64,000 nt of DNA from Escallonia rubra (GCA_033065855.1 JAVXUO010001846.1:1-64000), one strand, 5' to 3'; shown: positions 23,557 to 36,200, counted from the first letter of the stretch. Notes: a model not told the origin generated them from the sequence alone. Translations and numbers: made by a program.

Positions 23557-24785
23557 GGGTTAATTTTATGCTACACCCTATACTTAGGGATCAGTTGTAC
23601 CAAGTACCCCATAGTTCTAAAATTGGCACCCAACACCAAAAATTTTAAAAACTTGGTATCTAGCACCAATTGACGGTCAAAATGGCCTTTGACCAGACAT
23701 CAGTTAATTTTTTAAGGACAAAATAGTCTTTTCATCCATGAATACTAGTCAGCTCCAACCCCCTAAGCCCAACGTCATTTCTCTCTTCCCTATTTTCTCT
23801 CTCTCCTCTCTCTCTTCTTCTCTCTCTCTCTCTCTTCTCTATTTCTCTCAGTTCCCCCAACCACCGTGCACCAAGAACCCGCCTCTAGCGTCGCCGCGTT
23901 CTTTGGCGTCCAGCACTACCCCACGCCCTCTTCACCTAGCCTGACCTGTCACTCTCACCCTCGATTTGGACCACTGATTATGTGGTGATGATGTTGTGCA
24001 GTGACTGATTAGGCTCGCCAGAGATCAATGGGGAGATCGGGTGATGGGGTGATTGGGTATGTTGTGATTACGGCGGTAGGCAGGGGGAGTGTCTGATGGT
24101 CGTTCGATTGGAGGTGATAAAGGCTCATTGAATGGTCACTGTTGGTCGAACGCCGGTTATTGGTGGTCGTCATTCGGTTTGAGGTGGTGACCATGGGTGA
24201 GGGAGGGATTGGTGGTTGTGGGTGGTCGTGGGGGAAGGATTTGTGGCAGAGGCGGCGATCATCAACGATAGGTGTTGGTGGCCGCGATTCAATCGGAGGG
24301 GGTACTGTGGGTTTTGGGATTGGTGGTTATTGGTAGTTATGGCTAGTCATGGGTGGCCAACTGTGGTGGGTCGTGATGATGGGGAGAGTGATGGCGGGGA
24401 TGGTGGCACACCGGGCAGTGCTTTCGGTCAGAGGCGATGGCTCGTCAAGCAGTGGTTTCGGTCGGAGGAGGTGGCCCCGCGTTTCGATATTGGTTGGGAA
24501 GATGAATAGTTTGGGAGAGAAAAAAAGGTGAGGAAATGACGTGGAGGGTCTGATGTTAATTATTGGGGCCATTTGGAGCTGACGTGGATGAAAGGTGGAT
24601 ATAACAGGTAAAAAGACCATTTTACCCCTTAAAAGAAACAGACGTATGGTCAAAGACCATTTTGACCGTCAATTGGTGCTAGATACCAAGTTTTTAAAAA
24701 TTTTGGTGCTGGGTGCCAATTTTAGAACTACGGGGTACTGGGTGCAAATGACCCCTAAGTATAGGGTGTAGCGTAAAATTAACCC
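23557..24785. mobile_element. Mutator-like (MULE) non-autonomous element in MLP gene 1
   Basis: 1229 bp with terminal inverted repeats of roughly 200 bp. Both ends begin GGGTTAATTTTA.GCTACACC and share CCCTATACTTAGGG and GGTGCTAGATACCAAG-type stretches. Target duplication is 8 bp exact (AAAACAAG, 23549-23556 and 24787-24794), or 9 bp with one mismatch. Long TIRs plus a duplication of about 9 bp favour the Mutator superfamily; hAT (8 bp) is less likely because hAT TIRs are short. The interior has a CT-rich stretch (23770-23860) and a GGT/GGTGG-rich stretch (24140-24500). The latter may be a captured fragment but is not identified, and no transposase is present. The empty site is visible in gene 2. 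Confidence 0.85.
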
Positions 24786-24850
24786 AAAAACAAGACAGTG
24801 GTGTACAAGTTGACTGAAGGAGATGTTATGGAGCTATACAAGAGCTTTAC

Positions 24851-26576
24851 TGTAATGCCCCAAAGTTTTCATTCCTTATGATTAAGCAAAGTTTAAAAAA
24901 AAAAAAAAAATTGATGAACAGTACTTTCAGTCGACTGAAAGTTGCTTTTTAGTCGAATTTAAGGTATTTTAGTCGAATTTGAGCCTTTTAGTCGAATGAA
25001 ACACTTTTAGTCGAATCAAATCACTTTTAGTCGAATCAAAACACTTTTAGTCGAATTTAAATGTTTGAGTCGACTAAAAGTTTTTAGTCGATGAACAGTA
25101 ACTGTGAACAGTACCATGAACAGTAATATGAACAGTGTTTTGTGAACAGTACTTTGAGTCGAATTTAAATGTTTGAGTCGACTAAAAGAGTGTTTTCAGT
25201 CGACTAAAAGTTTTTAGTCGATGAACAGTAACCATGAACAGTAATATGAACAGTGTTTTTGTGAACAGTACTTTGAGTCGAATTTAAATGTTTGAGTCGA
25301 CTAAAAGAGTGTTTTCAGTCGACTAAAAGTTTTTAGTCGATGAACAGTAACTGTGAACAGTACTATGAACAGTAACAATGAACAGTGCCATGAACAGTAT
25401 TTTTGAACAGTACTTTTAGTCGACTGAAATGTACTTTCAGTCGACTGAAAGTTGTTTTCGGTCGACTTAAAGTTGATGTTTTCGGTCGAATGAAAACTTG
25501 ATTTTTGTCCCATATAAATAGCCTCTTTGTTTTATTTTAGTCATTTTAGTTCTTGGTTCCTTGCTCCTTTGCGGCGGAGAGAGAGAGAGAGAGTAGGAGG
25601 CTTGGGAAGCTCATTGGTGCTTTAAAGTTTTCTTTTGTAAAGCTTGTTTGAGGTAAGGGATTTTCCAATTTCTTGCTGTGGTAAGGGTTTATACGATTTT
25701 GCCATGGAAAGGTATCTTCGAAAAATCCGAAGGCAAACCTTCGTCACTTTTGATTCATCTATGCTCATTTGTATTTGATTGCTCCTCTTTTGCATTCTTG
25801 AGAACATTGTTCACCCTTTCTCATTTGTGCCTTAATGTTGCTCAACTTGAATTTGTACATTTGTGACCGTCAATTTAATATTGACATTGACTATGTTGAA
25901 CAACTCTCAACTTGAGAGGGTCCTTTGGACATATTTGTTATACTAGAGAGCCAAAGCCTCCTAGTACGCTCCGGAGCACGCGTTTGATATTTGTATATTT
26001 GGTTCGACATTTGGGTCTTATGACCACCATAGTCATCGCATGTTTGTAGCATACCCTACTTGTTATTGAAATGAGTTTTGGGTTAATTGCTAATCTTTGA
26101 TACTTCGATATTTGTTAGTGAAACATGATTGGTCTGTTTCATCCAATATTGTTATTAGATACGTCATTATTGCTTGACATCTTACCATTGTTTACCCTAC
26201 TGGGCTATTTGAGCTCACCCTTTTGTCTTCTTACCTTGCCTTTGCCACAGGTGAAGGAAGTGACTCTTGATTTTTATGGCAGCGTTGAAGCTATGAGATT
26301 TTGCCTTTTGTTTCGATAAACTACGTAGTTTATTTCTTTTGGGAACTTTACCCGGCTGGGGTAATTTGATAGAATCGTTTGTATATCTATTTGTCCGCTG
26401 CGATTAGAAATCCTTTTGTTTTGGCATATTTTGGGAACGCGTTGTAATGACTTTTGTCACTTATGGTAATGTTTGGAGGCTTTTAGTGCTCTGTTTATAC
26501 CATCATCATCTTTATGGTAACAGTAAATCACGAGGTTTGCTTTGAAGTCGCGGCCTCCCGGTTTGGGGGCGTGACA
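24851..26576 (+). repeat. 5' LTR of the Ty3 element
   Basis: TGTAATGCCCC...GGGGCGTGACA. Contains the GTCGA/GAACAGTA repeat zone (24925-25500), a TATA box TATAAATA at 25513, and a GA-rich tract near 25575. Confidence 0.93.
24925..25500. repeat. AGTCGA / TGAACAGTA repeat zone in LTR
   Basis: Dozens of AGTCGA motifs, many as the palindrome AGTCGACT (gagtcgactaaaag, cagtcgactgaaag), alternating with TGAACAGTA runs. Same zone in the 3' LTR at about 31312-31880, with different copy numbers. It lies just upstream of the TATA box, in U3. Confidence 0.9.
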
Positions 26577-26580
26577 GTGT

Positions 26581-26592
26581 TGGTATCAGAGC
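26581..26592 (+). promoter_or_regulatory. Primer-binding site (initiator tRNA-Met) of Ty3 element
   Basis: TGGTATCAGAGC, four bases after the 5' LTR, the usual site for plant chromoviruses. Confidence 0.9.
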
Positions 26593-26720
26593 TTAGGTTT
26601 GTGATTCTGTAGACTCGGATGAGCCTAAGTCCAAGACGTTGCGAGATTTATTTTGATTTCGCGTTTATCTTTTGTAAATTATTGGCTTATACAGTTTTGT
26701 TTGATGTGCTAGGAGTACCC

Positions 26721-29700
26721 ATGCCTCCTAGACGTTCTAATCGTAACGCCAACGAACCTCATGGTCCACCAACGAATGACGGAGTTGCTGAAGCCATTGT
26801 ACATGGATTTCAGAATTTGGCGAACCTAATTGCAGGAGGTAATGGGGTACCGCTACACCAAAATCAGAACAATGGGCCGAATGATGGTTTTAAGACTGGC
26901 GATGTGGAGAAATTCAAAAAGTTGGTGCCCGCCTTTAGAGGGGAACCCGATCCAGAGAAGGCTGAAGCGTGGGTGAACCAAAGTGAGAAGGTGTTCGACC
27001 TTTGGGATACCAGTGATGAGCAAAAGGTGGCGTATGCAGTATTCATGTTGGAGGATGAAGCAGACCATTGGTGGAAGATGGTCAAGCGCACACAGAGGAT
27101 CAATGCTGAGCATCCCATGACTTGGGAACGGTTCAAGGACATTTTCTTCAAGAAGTACTTTCCTCAAAATGTAAGAGATCAGAAGGAGGAAGAATTCTTG
27201 AAGTTAGTACAGAATGATATGACGGTAGCAGAATACGAGGCGAAGTTCACCTCACTGTCAAGGCACGCTCCGCATTTGGTTGACACCGAAAATCGTAAGG
27301 CAAGAAGATTTGAGAAGGGATTGAAGCGTGGCATCAAGAACAGATTGTTGGCCCTAAAGCTTCCGACTTATGCCGAAGTGGTTGAACGGGCCGAAATCCT
27401 AGAGACGGACTATGGGGAATTTTTGAAGGAGCAAGAGGAATTGAGGCACAAAAGAAGCCGTGCGGAAACTTCGGACAAGAACAAGAGCGGTGGTCAGATC
27501 AAGAGGAAAGTTACTTTACGAGAAGATGTGAAATCGACTCAAGGGGGTACGAAAGTTTGCGCTACTTGTGGCAAAAACCATGGAGATAAGCCTTGCCATC
27601 GTTTGACAAATTCATGTTTCAACTGTGGGAAAGTGGGGCATTATGCTATGGAATGCCCGTATCCGAAGAAGGAGAAGACTTACAACGTTCAGGCTCAGGG
27701 TGGAGCTAAACTGTCCACGGGGGACCAGAGGCCGAGAGTACAAGGCCGTGCTTATGCTTTGACTGCCAAGGATGCCACAACTTCTAATGATGTGGTGGCA
27801 GGTACAGTTCAAATTGGTCCTCATTCTTTTCATGCATTGTTTGACCCTGGATCCACACATTCATTTATAACCCCTTCTCTTGCGTGTAAGTTGGGTTCTG
27901 ACCCACAACTTTTAGAGTTTGATTTAATGATTGATACCCCAGTGGGGAAATCTGTATTAGTATCTACCGTGTACAAGCCTTGCTTGGTACGCATCGAGGG
28001 TAGAGTGTTACCCGCTGACCTTATAGCTATGGACATTCGGGATTTTGACGTTATTCTCGGTATGGACTGGTTGTCTTCCTACCATGCCTCGTTGGATTGC
28101 TATGCCAAAGAAGTGCATTTTCGGATTCCCGGTCAATCCAAGTTCAAGTTTAAAGGTTCTACGCCCATTACTTCATCTTGCCTTGTATCGGCCTTGCGGG
28201 CTAGGCGTTTGCTTCGGAAGGGATGTCAAGGATATTTAGCTCACATTGTGGATACTCGAATAGCTGTCCAAAATTTATCCGCTATTCCTGTCGTTGGCGA
28301 ATTTTTGGATGTGTTTCCTGAGGAACTCCCTGGTCTTCCTCCCGAACGTGAAATCGAGTTTGTTATAGATCTTATACCAGGAGCTGCTCCAATTTCTAAG
28401 GTTCCTTATCGTATGGCCCCGGCCGAACTAAAAGAACTTAAGGTGCAACTTCAAGAATTGCTCGAGAAAGGTTTCATTCGCCCGAGCGTCTCTCCTTGGG
28501 GTGCTCCTGTTTTATTTGTAAAGAAGAAGGACGGAACGTTGAGATTGTGTATTGACTATAGGGAGTTGAATCGTATTACAGTCCGCAACAAGTATCCTTT
28601 GCCACGGATTGACGATTTGTTTGATCAACTTCAAGGTGCGGAATACTTTTCCAAGATTGATTTGAGATCGGGTTATCACCAATTGAAGGTTAGGAAGGAT
28701 GATATATCCAAGACTGCTTTTCGCACGAGGTACGGACACTATGAGTTTGTAGTAATGCCGTTTGGGTTAACTAACGCACCTGCAGCGTTTATGGACTTAA
28801 TGAATCGGGTATTCAAGCCATATTTGGACCAATTCGTCATAGTTTTTATCGATGACATATTGATCTACTCTAGAAGCAAGGAAGAACATGAAGAACATTT
28901 ACGTACGGTGCTACAGATTTTGAGGGAAGAGAAGCTTTATGCAAAGTTTGATAAATGTGAGTTTTGGCTTGAAAAAGTTGTGTTTTTAGGACATGTGGTA
29001 TCTAAAGATGGGGTCTCGGTGGATCCATCCAAGGTAGAGGCAGTGTGGAATTGGGAAAGACCGAGAACGGTCAGTGAAGTTCGTAGTTTTCTTGGTTTGG
29101 CTGGCTATTATCGCAGGTTTATTGAGGGGTTTTCAAAACTCGCTATTCCATTGACTCGTTTGACTCGAAAGAAGGTTAGGTTCGAGTGGTCAGAAGAGTG
29201 TGACCGCAGTTTTCTAGAATTAAAGAAAAGACTAGTTTCGGCTCCGGTCCTTTCTCTACCTTCGGGGACCGGAGGATTTGTGGTTTATAGCGATGCTTCA
29301 CAAAAAGGTTTGGGATGTGTATTGATGCAGCATGGGCGAGTTATTGCTTATGGCTCGCGACAACTCAAAACATATGAAGTGAGCTACCCAACACACGACT
29401 TGGAACTAGCTGCGGTGGTTTTCGCTTTGAAAATTTGGAGGCACTATCTCTATGGTGAGACGTGTGAGATATACACAGATCACAAGAGTCTTAAGTTTTT
29501 ATTCATGCAGAAAGAATTGAATATGCGACAACGTCGATGGTTGGAATTGCTTAAGGACTACGACTGCAAGATCTTGTATCATCCGGGGAAAGCCAACGTG
29601 GTTGCCGATGCTCTTAGCCGAAAGAACACAGGTACGTGTGCAGCCCTTTTAACTTCACGTAAGGAAATCCTTATGGATCTTGAAAGTTTGGGTGTGGATG

Positions 29701-31112
29701 TTTTGGTTTCCGGGACGGAAAACCATTTGGGGAATTTAATGGCGCGACCTACCTTGATCGAAAGAATTAGGCAAGCTCAGATTTTGGATTCAAAATTTGT
29801 TAAGATTAGAGAACAAGTTGGAGAAGGTAAACAACCGGAGTTTAGAATTGACGCCGAAGGGGCATTGCGTTTTGGAGACAGATTATGTGTTCCTTCTGAT
29901 GCGGGATTAAAGGAGGAAATTTTACGAGACGCACATAATTCCAGCTTCACAGTTCATCCAGGTAGCACTAAGATGTATCGAGATTTGAGGGACGTGTTTT
30001 GGTGGAACGATATGAAAAGGGAGATAGCGGATTTTGTCACTCGATGCCTTACTTGTCAACAAGTTAAAGCGGAACATCAACGACCTGCAGGACCTCTGCA
30101 ACCTCTTACTATCCCTCAGTGGAAGTGGGAACGTATTGCCATGGACTTTGTATCAGGGTTGCCTAGGACAAGGCAAGGACATGATTCAGTTTGGGTAATA
30201 ATTGATCGTTTGACCAAGTCGGCACATTTCATTCCGGTTAAGGTTACCTATAGCTTAGAGAGGTTAGCCAAACTTTACATTCAAGAGATTGTTCGACTCC
30301 ACGGTGTGCCCGTTTCAATCGTTTCAGATAGAGATGCATGTTTTACGTCAAAATTTTGGCGCAGTTTGCAAAAAGCCTTGGGTACTCAACTTGACCTTAG
30401 TACGGCTTATCATCCTCAAAGCGATGGACAGTCAGAGAGAACGATTCAGATTTTAGAAGACATGCTTAGGGCTTGCTCGTTAAACTTCAAGAATAGTTGG
30501 GCTGATCAATTGCCGCTTGTGGAGTTTGCTTACAACAATAGCTTTCAGGCTAGTATTGGTATGGCACCATTTGAGGCCTTGTATGGGCGGAGATGTAGAA
30601 CGCCAATTTGTTGGCTCGAAGTTGGAGAGGAGAAACTTTTGGGTGCCTTAGGGCCCGAGATAGTACCAGCTACCTCGGAGAAAATTCGTTTGATCAAGGA
30701 AAATTTGCTAGTGGCTCAAAGTCGTCAAAAGAGTTATGCGGATAATAGAAGACGTGAGCTAAATTTCGAAGTGGGAGATCATGTATTTCTCAAAGTATCG
30801 CCTTGGAAGGGAGTAATGCGTTTTGGGAAGAAGGGCAAGCTAAGCCCTATATTTATCGGACCATTCAAGATCTTGCGAAGAGTTGGACCGGTCGCTTATC
30901 AAGTTGCCTTACCTCCCAGTTTGTCGCAAATTCATAGTGTGTTTCACGTATCAGCCTTGAGGAAATACGTTCCAGATCCTTCACATGTCATACATTTCGA
31001 ACCTGTGGAGATTCGGGAGGACCTATCATACGAGGAACGCCCAGTGAAAATTCTAGACCGCAATGATCAAATTTTACGCACAAAAACCATTAAGTTGGTT
31101 AAAGTGCTTTAG
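26721..31112 (+). CDS. Ty3 gag-pol polyprotein frame
   Basis: One open frame of about 1460 codons. In order: gag with a CCHC knuckle ([14 protein letters not shown]), aspartic protease ([13 protein letters not shown]), reverse transcriptase with FIDDILIYS and the preceding [15 protein letters not shown], RNase H ([10 protein letters not shown] to ADALSRK), then integrase with the H2C2 finger and DDE core ([17 protein letters not shown]), ending with [20 protein letters not shown]. The start chosen is MPPRRSN, the family's usual gag opening, although an upstream ATG at 26619 is in frame. Order RT-RNH-INT defines Ty3. Function is retrotransposition; it is not a host gene. Confidence 0.9.
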   Translation: MPPRRSNRNANEPHGPPTNDGVAEAIVHGFQNLANLIAGGNGVPLHQNQNNGPNDGFKTGDVEKFKKLVPAFRGEPDPEKAEAWVNQSEKVFDLWDTSDEQKVAYAVFMLEDEADHWWKMVKRTQRINAEHPMTWERFKDIFFKKYFPQNVRDQKEEEFLKLVQNDMTVAEYEAKFTSLSRHAPHLVDTENRKARRFEKGLKRGIKNRLLALKLPTYAEVVERAEILETDYGEFLKEQEELRHKRSRAETSDKNKSGGQIKRKVTLREDVKSTQGGTKVCATCGKNHGDKPCHRLTNSCFNCGKVGHYAMECPYPKKEKTYNVQAQGGAKLSTGDQRPRVQGRAYALTAKDATTSNDVVAGTVQIGPHSFHALFDPGSTHSFITPSLACKLGSDPQLLEFDLMIDTPVGKSVLVSTVYKPCLVRIEGRVLPADLIAMDIRDFDVILGMDWLSSYHASLDCYAKEVHFRIPGQSKFKFKGSTPITSSCLVSALRARRLLRKGCQGYLAHIVDTRIAVQNLSAIPVVGEFLDVFPEELPGLPPEREIEFVIDLIPGAAPISKVPYRMAPAELKELKVQLQELLEKGFIRPSVSPWGAPVLFVKKKDGTLRLCIDYRELNRITVRNKYPLPRIDDLFDQLQGAEYFSKIDLRSGYHQLKVRKDDISKTAFRTRYGHYEFVVMPFGLTNAPAAFMDLMNRVFKPYLDQFVIVFIDDILIYSRSKEEHEEHLRTVLQILREEKLYAKFDKCEFWLEKVVFLGHVVSKDGVSVDPSKVEAVWNWERPRTVSEVRSFLGLAGYYRRFIEGFSKLAIPLTRLTRKKVRFEWSEECDRSFLELKKRLVSAPVLSLPSGTGGFVVYSDASQKGLGCVLMQHGRVIAYGSRQLKTYEVSYPTHDLELAAVVFALKIWRHYLYGETCEIYTDHKSLKFLFMQKELNMRQRRWLELLKDYDCKILYHPGKANVVADALSRKNTGTCAALLTSRKEILMDLESLGVDVLVSGTENHLGNLMARPTLIERIRQAQILDSKFVKIREQVGEGKQPEFRIDAEGALRFGDRLCVPSDAGLKEEILRDAHNSSFTVHPGSTKMYRDLRDVFWWNDMKREIADFVTRCLTCQQVKAEHQRPAGPLQPLTIPQWKWERIAMDFVSGLPRTRQGHDSVWVIIDRLTKSAHFIPVKVTYSLERLAKLYIQEIVRLHGVPVSIVSDRDACFTSKFWRSLQKALGTQLDLSTAYHPQSDGQSERTIQILEDMLRACSLNFKNSWADQLPLVEFAYNNSFQASIGMAPFEALYGRRCRTPICWLEVGEEKLLGALGPEIVPATSEKIRLIKENLLVAQSRQKSYADNRRRELNFEVGDHVFLKVSPWKGVMRFGKKGKLSPIFIGPFKILRRVGPVAYQVALPPSLSQIHSVFHVSALRKYVPDPSHVIHFEPVEIREDLSYEERPVKILDRNDQILRTKTIKLVKVL

Positions 31113-31227
31113 CGTAACCATTCGGTGGAAGAAGCCACGTGGGAACTCGAGGATGCAATGCGCGAAAAGCACCCTCAACTCTTCGATGATTAAGGTACGT
31201 TTTAATTCCGCGGACGGAATTCTTTTA

Positions 31228-31239
31228 AGGGGGAGAGAA
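31228..31239 (+). promoter_or_regulatory. Polypurine tract of Ty3 element
   Basis: AGGGGGAGAGAA immediately before the 3' LTR start TGTAATACC, the expected plus-strand primer position. Confidence 0.85.
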
Positions 31240-32979
31240 TGTAATACCCCAAAGTTTTCATTCCTTATGATAAAGCAAAGTTTAAAAAAAAAAATTGATG
31301 AACAGTACTTTCAGTCGACTGAAAGTTGCTTTTTAGTCGAATTTAAGGTATTTTAGTCGAATTTGAGCCTTTTAGTCGAATTTAAGGCACTTTTAGTCGA
31401 ATCAAATCACTTTTAGTCGAATCAAAACACTTTTAGTCGAATTTAAATGTTTGAGTCGACTAAAAGTTTTTAGTCGATGAATAGTACAATGAACAGTAAC
31501 TATGAACAGTAATATGAACAGTGTTTTGTGAACAGTACTTTGAGTCGAATTTAAATGTTTGAGTCGACTAAAAGTTTTTAGTCGATGAACAGTAACCATG
31601 AACAGTACTGTGAACAGTAACCATGAACAGTACTATGAACAGTGTTTTGTGAACAGTACTTTGAGTCGAATTTAAATGTTTGAGTCGACTAAAAGAGTGT
31701 TTTCAGTCGACTAAAAGTTTTTAGTCGATGAACAGTAACTGTGAACAGTAACTATAAACAGTACTATGAACAGTAACAATGAACAGTGCCATGAACAGTA
31801 TTTTTGAACAGTACTTTTAGTCGACTGAAATGTACTTTCAGTCGACTGAAAGTTGTTTTCAGTCGACTTAAAGTTGATGTTTTCGGTCGAATGAAAACTT
31901 GATTTTTGTCCCATATAAATAGCCTCTTTGTTTTATTTTAGTCATTTTAGTTCTTGGTTCCTTGCTCCTTTGCGGCGGAGAGAGAGAGAGAGAGAGTAGG
32001 AGGCTTGGGAAGCTCATTGGTGCTTTAAAGTTTTCTTTTGTAAAGCTTGTTTGAGGTAAGGGATTTTCCAATTTCTTGCTGTGGTAAGGGTTTATACGAT
32101 TTTGCCATGGAAAGGTATCTTCGAAAAATCCGAAGGCAAACCTTCGTCACTTTTGATTCATCTATGCTCATTTGTATTTGATTGCTCCTCTTTTGCATTC
32201 TTGAGAACATTGTTCACCCTTTCTCATTTGTGCCTTAATGTTGCTCAACTTGAATTTGTACATTTGTGACCGTCAATTTAATATTGACATTGACTATGTT
32301 GAACAACTCTCAACTTGAGAGGGTCCTTTGGACATATTTGTTATACTAGAGAGCCAAAGCCTCCTAGTACGCTCCGGAGCACGCGTTTGATATTTGTATA
32401 TTTGGTTCGACATTTGGGTCTTATGACCACCATAGTCATCGCATGTTGGTAGCATACCCTACTTGTTATTGAAATGAGTTTTGGGTTAATTGCTAATCTT
32501 TGATACTTCGATATTTGTTAGTGAAACATGATTGGTCTGTTTCATCCAATATTGTTATTAGATACGTCATTATTGCTTGACATCTTACCATTGTTTACCC
32601 TACTGGGCTATTTGAGCTCACCCTTTTGTCTTCTTACCTTGCCTTTGCCACAGGTGAAGGAAGTGACTCTTGATTTTTATGGCAGCGTTGAAGCTATGAG
32701 ATTTTGCCTTTTGTTTCGATAAACTACGTAGTTTATTTCTTTTGGGAACTTTACCCGGCTGGGGTAATTTGATAGAATCGTTTGTATATCTATTTGTCCG
32801 CTGCGATTAGAAATCCTTTTGTTTTGGCATATTTTGGGAACGCGTTGTAATGACTTTTGTCACTTATGGTAATGTTTGGAGGCTTTTAGTGCTCTGTTTA
32901 TACCATCGTCATCTTTATGGTAACAGTAAATCATGAGGTTTGCTTTGAAGTCGCGGCCTCCCGGTTTGGGGGCGTGACA
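31240..32979 (+). repeat. 3' LTR of the Ty3 element
   Basis: Near-identical to the 5' LTR apart from copy-number changes in the AGTCGA/GAACAGTA zone. Carries its own TATA box (about 31913) and faces the remaining third of MLP exon 2, which starts 6 bp beyond it. Confidence 0.93.
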
Positions 32980-33141
32980 TTTACTGCCATCCTTCGTGTT
33001 GACACAAAGGGTGAAAACAACTTGGTGACATGGACTTTGGAATATGAGAAGATGAATGAAGGCATTCAGGATCCAACTAACATTATGGACTTTCTTGTTA
33101 AAGTCACCAAAGACATTGAGACTCACCATCTCCAGCAGTAA

Positions 33142-35660
33142 ACACTGTATGCCTTGATGACATGAAGTGCATAGCATCCAATAAAATTGCTTTGGTGGCA
33201 ATGACGGCTGTGGTATCATGCATGTTGAATTGCAATAATGGTTGTAGTTTGTGTATTGGCATCAAGTAAAATAAATGCAAGAGCGATACATGTTGTCAGT
33301 AGTTGTATCATCAACAGCGTTTATATTATATGTCGTTCCTGTATGTTTATTGGCCTAAGTATCATGCTGTGGCCTGATATCTATGTTATTGTGATGCATC
33401 CGTTATTAATACTTGCAAATAATTTCTTTGTGGATTAAATTTGCAAATATAGGATTTATACACGAGAGAAGAAAAAGCATATATCTTGGGCAATTGCAGT
33501 CTTGGAGAAAAAGTATTTCGTAAAATCGTTAGATCGGCTAATGCAGTTGTGGATTATGAAACTGACTCAGTTATGGACCATTTCCTCTTGTTTCTCGAAT
33601 GGCAGTAAGTTTTACCCTCAATAGCTGCATAGCCTGCATGCGAAAGCCTTGCATATTGTTAAGATTGTTAAGCACTATCTTCGACTCTCAAGCAGGTTTC
33701 TTTCAACGTCAAAATCCTGCGTCGCTAAAAATGTTGTTTCGTGGTAATCTAGCAGGGGTTACTGGGGTTTTGACCGTTTACCTGCTTGGATTATATCAAA
33801 GCCCTGGCATGTAGATTGTTCCTAGTAGCATCTGTTGGCACCACAAAGTCATTTTTACTCTAGATTGGTGTTTAATCGATACAAAGGTTTGGACTGATAC
33901 TGCAAGGCTGGAACATACCTTAGAGTTTGGCTCCTTGAAATACATTAGTCTGGAAGAATTCATCGTGTCCCTTCCAGTTTGGTAGAGTTCTTCATATCTT
34001 AAAGCCCTATACTTACACGAATCATGCAATTCCATGCCATGAAATTTAATTCTCAAATTGAAATGAAGACCATTAACTTCACAAACTCGTGTTCAAGCAT
34101 ATTAACTTTACGTATACTTTCCAATGCCATTTTTTCTAGCAGACCGGGTGAATATGCAGCTTTTTCCACACCAGCGGATTCAAATGTGGGAGATAAAACA
34201 GCAAAGGTTACGAATTCAATTGCTAGTCCAGCAAGAGCGTCTGATGGAACAAAACCTATTCGTTCTGTAACTCATACTCTCACATCGGTTACTCAAGCAG
34301 CTTATTCGTTAACAACCGTTCTATTTAACTACTTGATTATATTAAACTTTCTACGCTCATTAGCACCTTGATACGCTTTCCCTAAACAGTGATCAAAACC
34401 TCTGGTCCAGTTTTAGAAAACTAGGAATGAAAAAGATCTTTCATTTGGGGCCAAGAATAGACCCAGTTGGGTGGCAGACCGATATACCAAAAAAATGGCC
34501 GGAGTGTCGGGTAAAGAATTAGGAAATGACCTTGACTAATATAATCACCCTCACCATGTTCTCCACACTGCAATCTGATATGGCCTATATGCTCAATGGT
34601 TGATTAGCTAGTCTCTCTACTAAGGTTGCAAATCAAGAACTCTATAACCCCTAGGGAAGGGAAGTTCATATCAAACAATCTGGATTAGGTTTGGTGTAAC
34701 GAAGTCGTCCTATTCTAAGTCCTGGGCCAAACTGCTCTCTAATGATTTCCAGAAGAAATTCTCCATTTACCAACATTGGCTGACAAGGCTAAGGGTAAGG
34801 TTATAAGGCTGATAAGGTTGGGGTGATGGTGGACATTGCCCATATTGCTCCCCCAAAAGTCTTAGCGTGTGGCGAAGTTGAACTTGCTCCTTAGAAGCCT
34901 AAACACTTATTGTTCACTTCCAGGCCTAAAACTCTAATATGTGGGTGAACGCTCCCATAAAAGTCACCATACTCAGGGTTTGCTTTCCAGTGGTCACTGA
35001 CCCTTCGAGCCAGCCTAACCTGCACGTTTTATAGTGAAGGACCCCTATTATTCCTCAAATCCATATTTTGTCACTTTAGGTCTCTAGCTAGTCATATTTA
35101 TCATGTCTCTAAAGACGGCCAAATTTTCAGACAGTTGATTTAATATCCTCAAATGCATATACCATTTTTTAAGCTTGTTCATGACTAAAAGCTTCTCTGC
35201 TTAGAGGATTTTCACTCTGATCAACAAATGGATTAAGTTGGTCCTCAGATATTTCCTCTACTCTAACATGGCCTCTAGGTCAGAATCAGCAATCCTAGCC
35301 AGATTTGTGCTTGGATTATTGTAGCTTTGTAGCTTGAATTTCACCATTCATAACAATCTTTCTTTTAAATATTTAGCACAATGGAACGCACAGTGCGTAC
35401 CAAAAAAATGTATCTATTTGAAAAAAAAACCTCTTAATTAAAATAATGTGCGGGCGTGCCTAGATATGATCGATCCAAGTATTTTGGAGCAGTTCAAAAT
35501 AAAACAGTTTTATATTGAACAAAAGTGCCCACCAACTTCTGGTAAAGCAATTTATGAGATTATTACCTTTGTTGATTTGATAGTTATACGATTATTACCC
35601 TTCGTCTGTAGCGAGCCTTTCCGAAAGCTTGTTTTTAGACCGATCTCCATCTTCTATTAA
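33142..35660 (+). repeat. 3' flank of MLP duplication, unit 1
   Basis: Collinear with unit 2: 33142-34330 matches 47228-48308, and 34335-35560 matches 54379-55300. Includes AATAAA at 33180 and at about 33270. Open frames inside it are short and not conserved as proteins between the units, so I call no gene. It supplies the empty site for the 6-kb insertion in unit 2. Confidence 0.8.
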
Positions 35661-35789
35661 TAACGTGGTAGCTCAAGGAATTAGACCCAATCAGCCACAC
35701 TAGGCCAAGTCCGTCAAGATTTTTCTTTGGTGTTAAAACAAATGTATTGCAATAAAATAAGGTTGCTTAAATTGTTATATTTCTTTGAC

Positions 35790-36195
35790 GTAGGGGCGCG
35801 CACACTATACCCCGCTAAGACCTGGCAATGCTAGGAGATTGTGCACTCCGCTACATTCAATTTTAATTTATCCTGGTCCAAAAGATCTCCAGAGTAATTT
35901 TTCCTTTTTGACTTCAATTATAATTGTATGGGCCGACGTTCTTAGAAACTGGAAAGCCTTCCCTTTCTCACTTCTGCCAGATTGGTTCTCTCAAACACTC
36001 CTCCCAGCGTTTTGAAGTCTCACGATTCAAAGCAAGTTCCCGGTAAGTCTCGCATGGTCTCTTCACCTCACAATCTGCCCAAAGTTTCAGATTAATATAT
36101 CCCTACCTTGGTGCTTGTCAACTTAGCTGCCTTTAATTCTATAATGTGGGGCAAAAGATATTCTACCAGTTTTCATGATTTCATTCATAAAATAC
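35790..36195 (+). repeat. Repeat A, left of copia element
   Basis: Similar to 42395-42680 on the other side of the copia element: shared 'aggagattgtgcactccgct'-type stretch, 'tgtcaacttag.tgcctttaa', 'ttctacc.gttttcat'. Before the copia insertion the two would have been a direct repeat about 480 bp apart. Confidence 0.6.
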
Positions 36196-36200
36196 ACACA

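Larger units (their letters stand above)
24851..32979 (+). mobile_element. Ty3/gypsy chromovirus (Tekay-like), looks whole or nearly so
   Basis: 8129 bp with two LTRs (24851-26576 and 31240-32979), 5-bp target duplication TTTAC (24846-24850 and 32980-32984), a primer site for initiator tRNA-Met, a gag-pol frame and a polypurine tract. It sits in exon 2 of MLP gene 1 in the same orientation. Outside the short-repeat zone the LTRs differ by only a few bases per kb, so the insertion is young, probably well under a million years by usual plant rates (inference). The gag opening MPPRRSN and the integrase tail style point to the Tekay/Del clade. Confidence 0.93.
22750..33141 (+). pseudogene. MLP-like (Bet v 1 family) gene 1, exon 2 split by two transposons
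   Basis: Exon 1 is 22750-22936 (ATG GGT CTA..., donor GTAAGG). Exon 2 starts at 23501 after ACATGCAG and survives as 23501-23556, 24795-24850 and 32985-33141, ending in TAA. These pieces total 269 nt, exactly the length of exon 2 in gene 2, with no stop. The only visible lesions are the two insertions: a Mutator-like element and a Ty3 element. The predicted product resembles the 151-residue gene 2 protein, with six differences in the 62 residues of exon 1. Major latex proteins have a Bet v 1 fold with a hydrophobic ligand pocket; GEWGTAG is the glycine-rich loop. AATAAA lies at 33180. Exon 1 and the promoter could still be transcribed. Confidence 0.9.

Noticed and set aside
24142-24531. Gly/Trp-rich open frames in the Mutator-like element
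   Set aside because: GGT/GGTGG low-complexity sequence open in several frames; capture of a host gene cannot be supported.
23548-24794. hAT assignment for the insertion in MLP gene 1
   Set aside because: An 8-bp exact flank would allow it, but terminal inverted repeats of about 200 bp and a possible 9-bp duplication fit Mutator-like elements better.
32917-33141. A separate 74-residue MLP-like gene
   Set aside because: The start lies in the 3' LTR; it is the tail of MLP exon 2 behind the Ty3 element.
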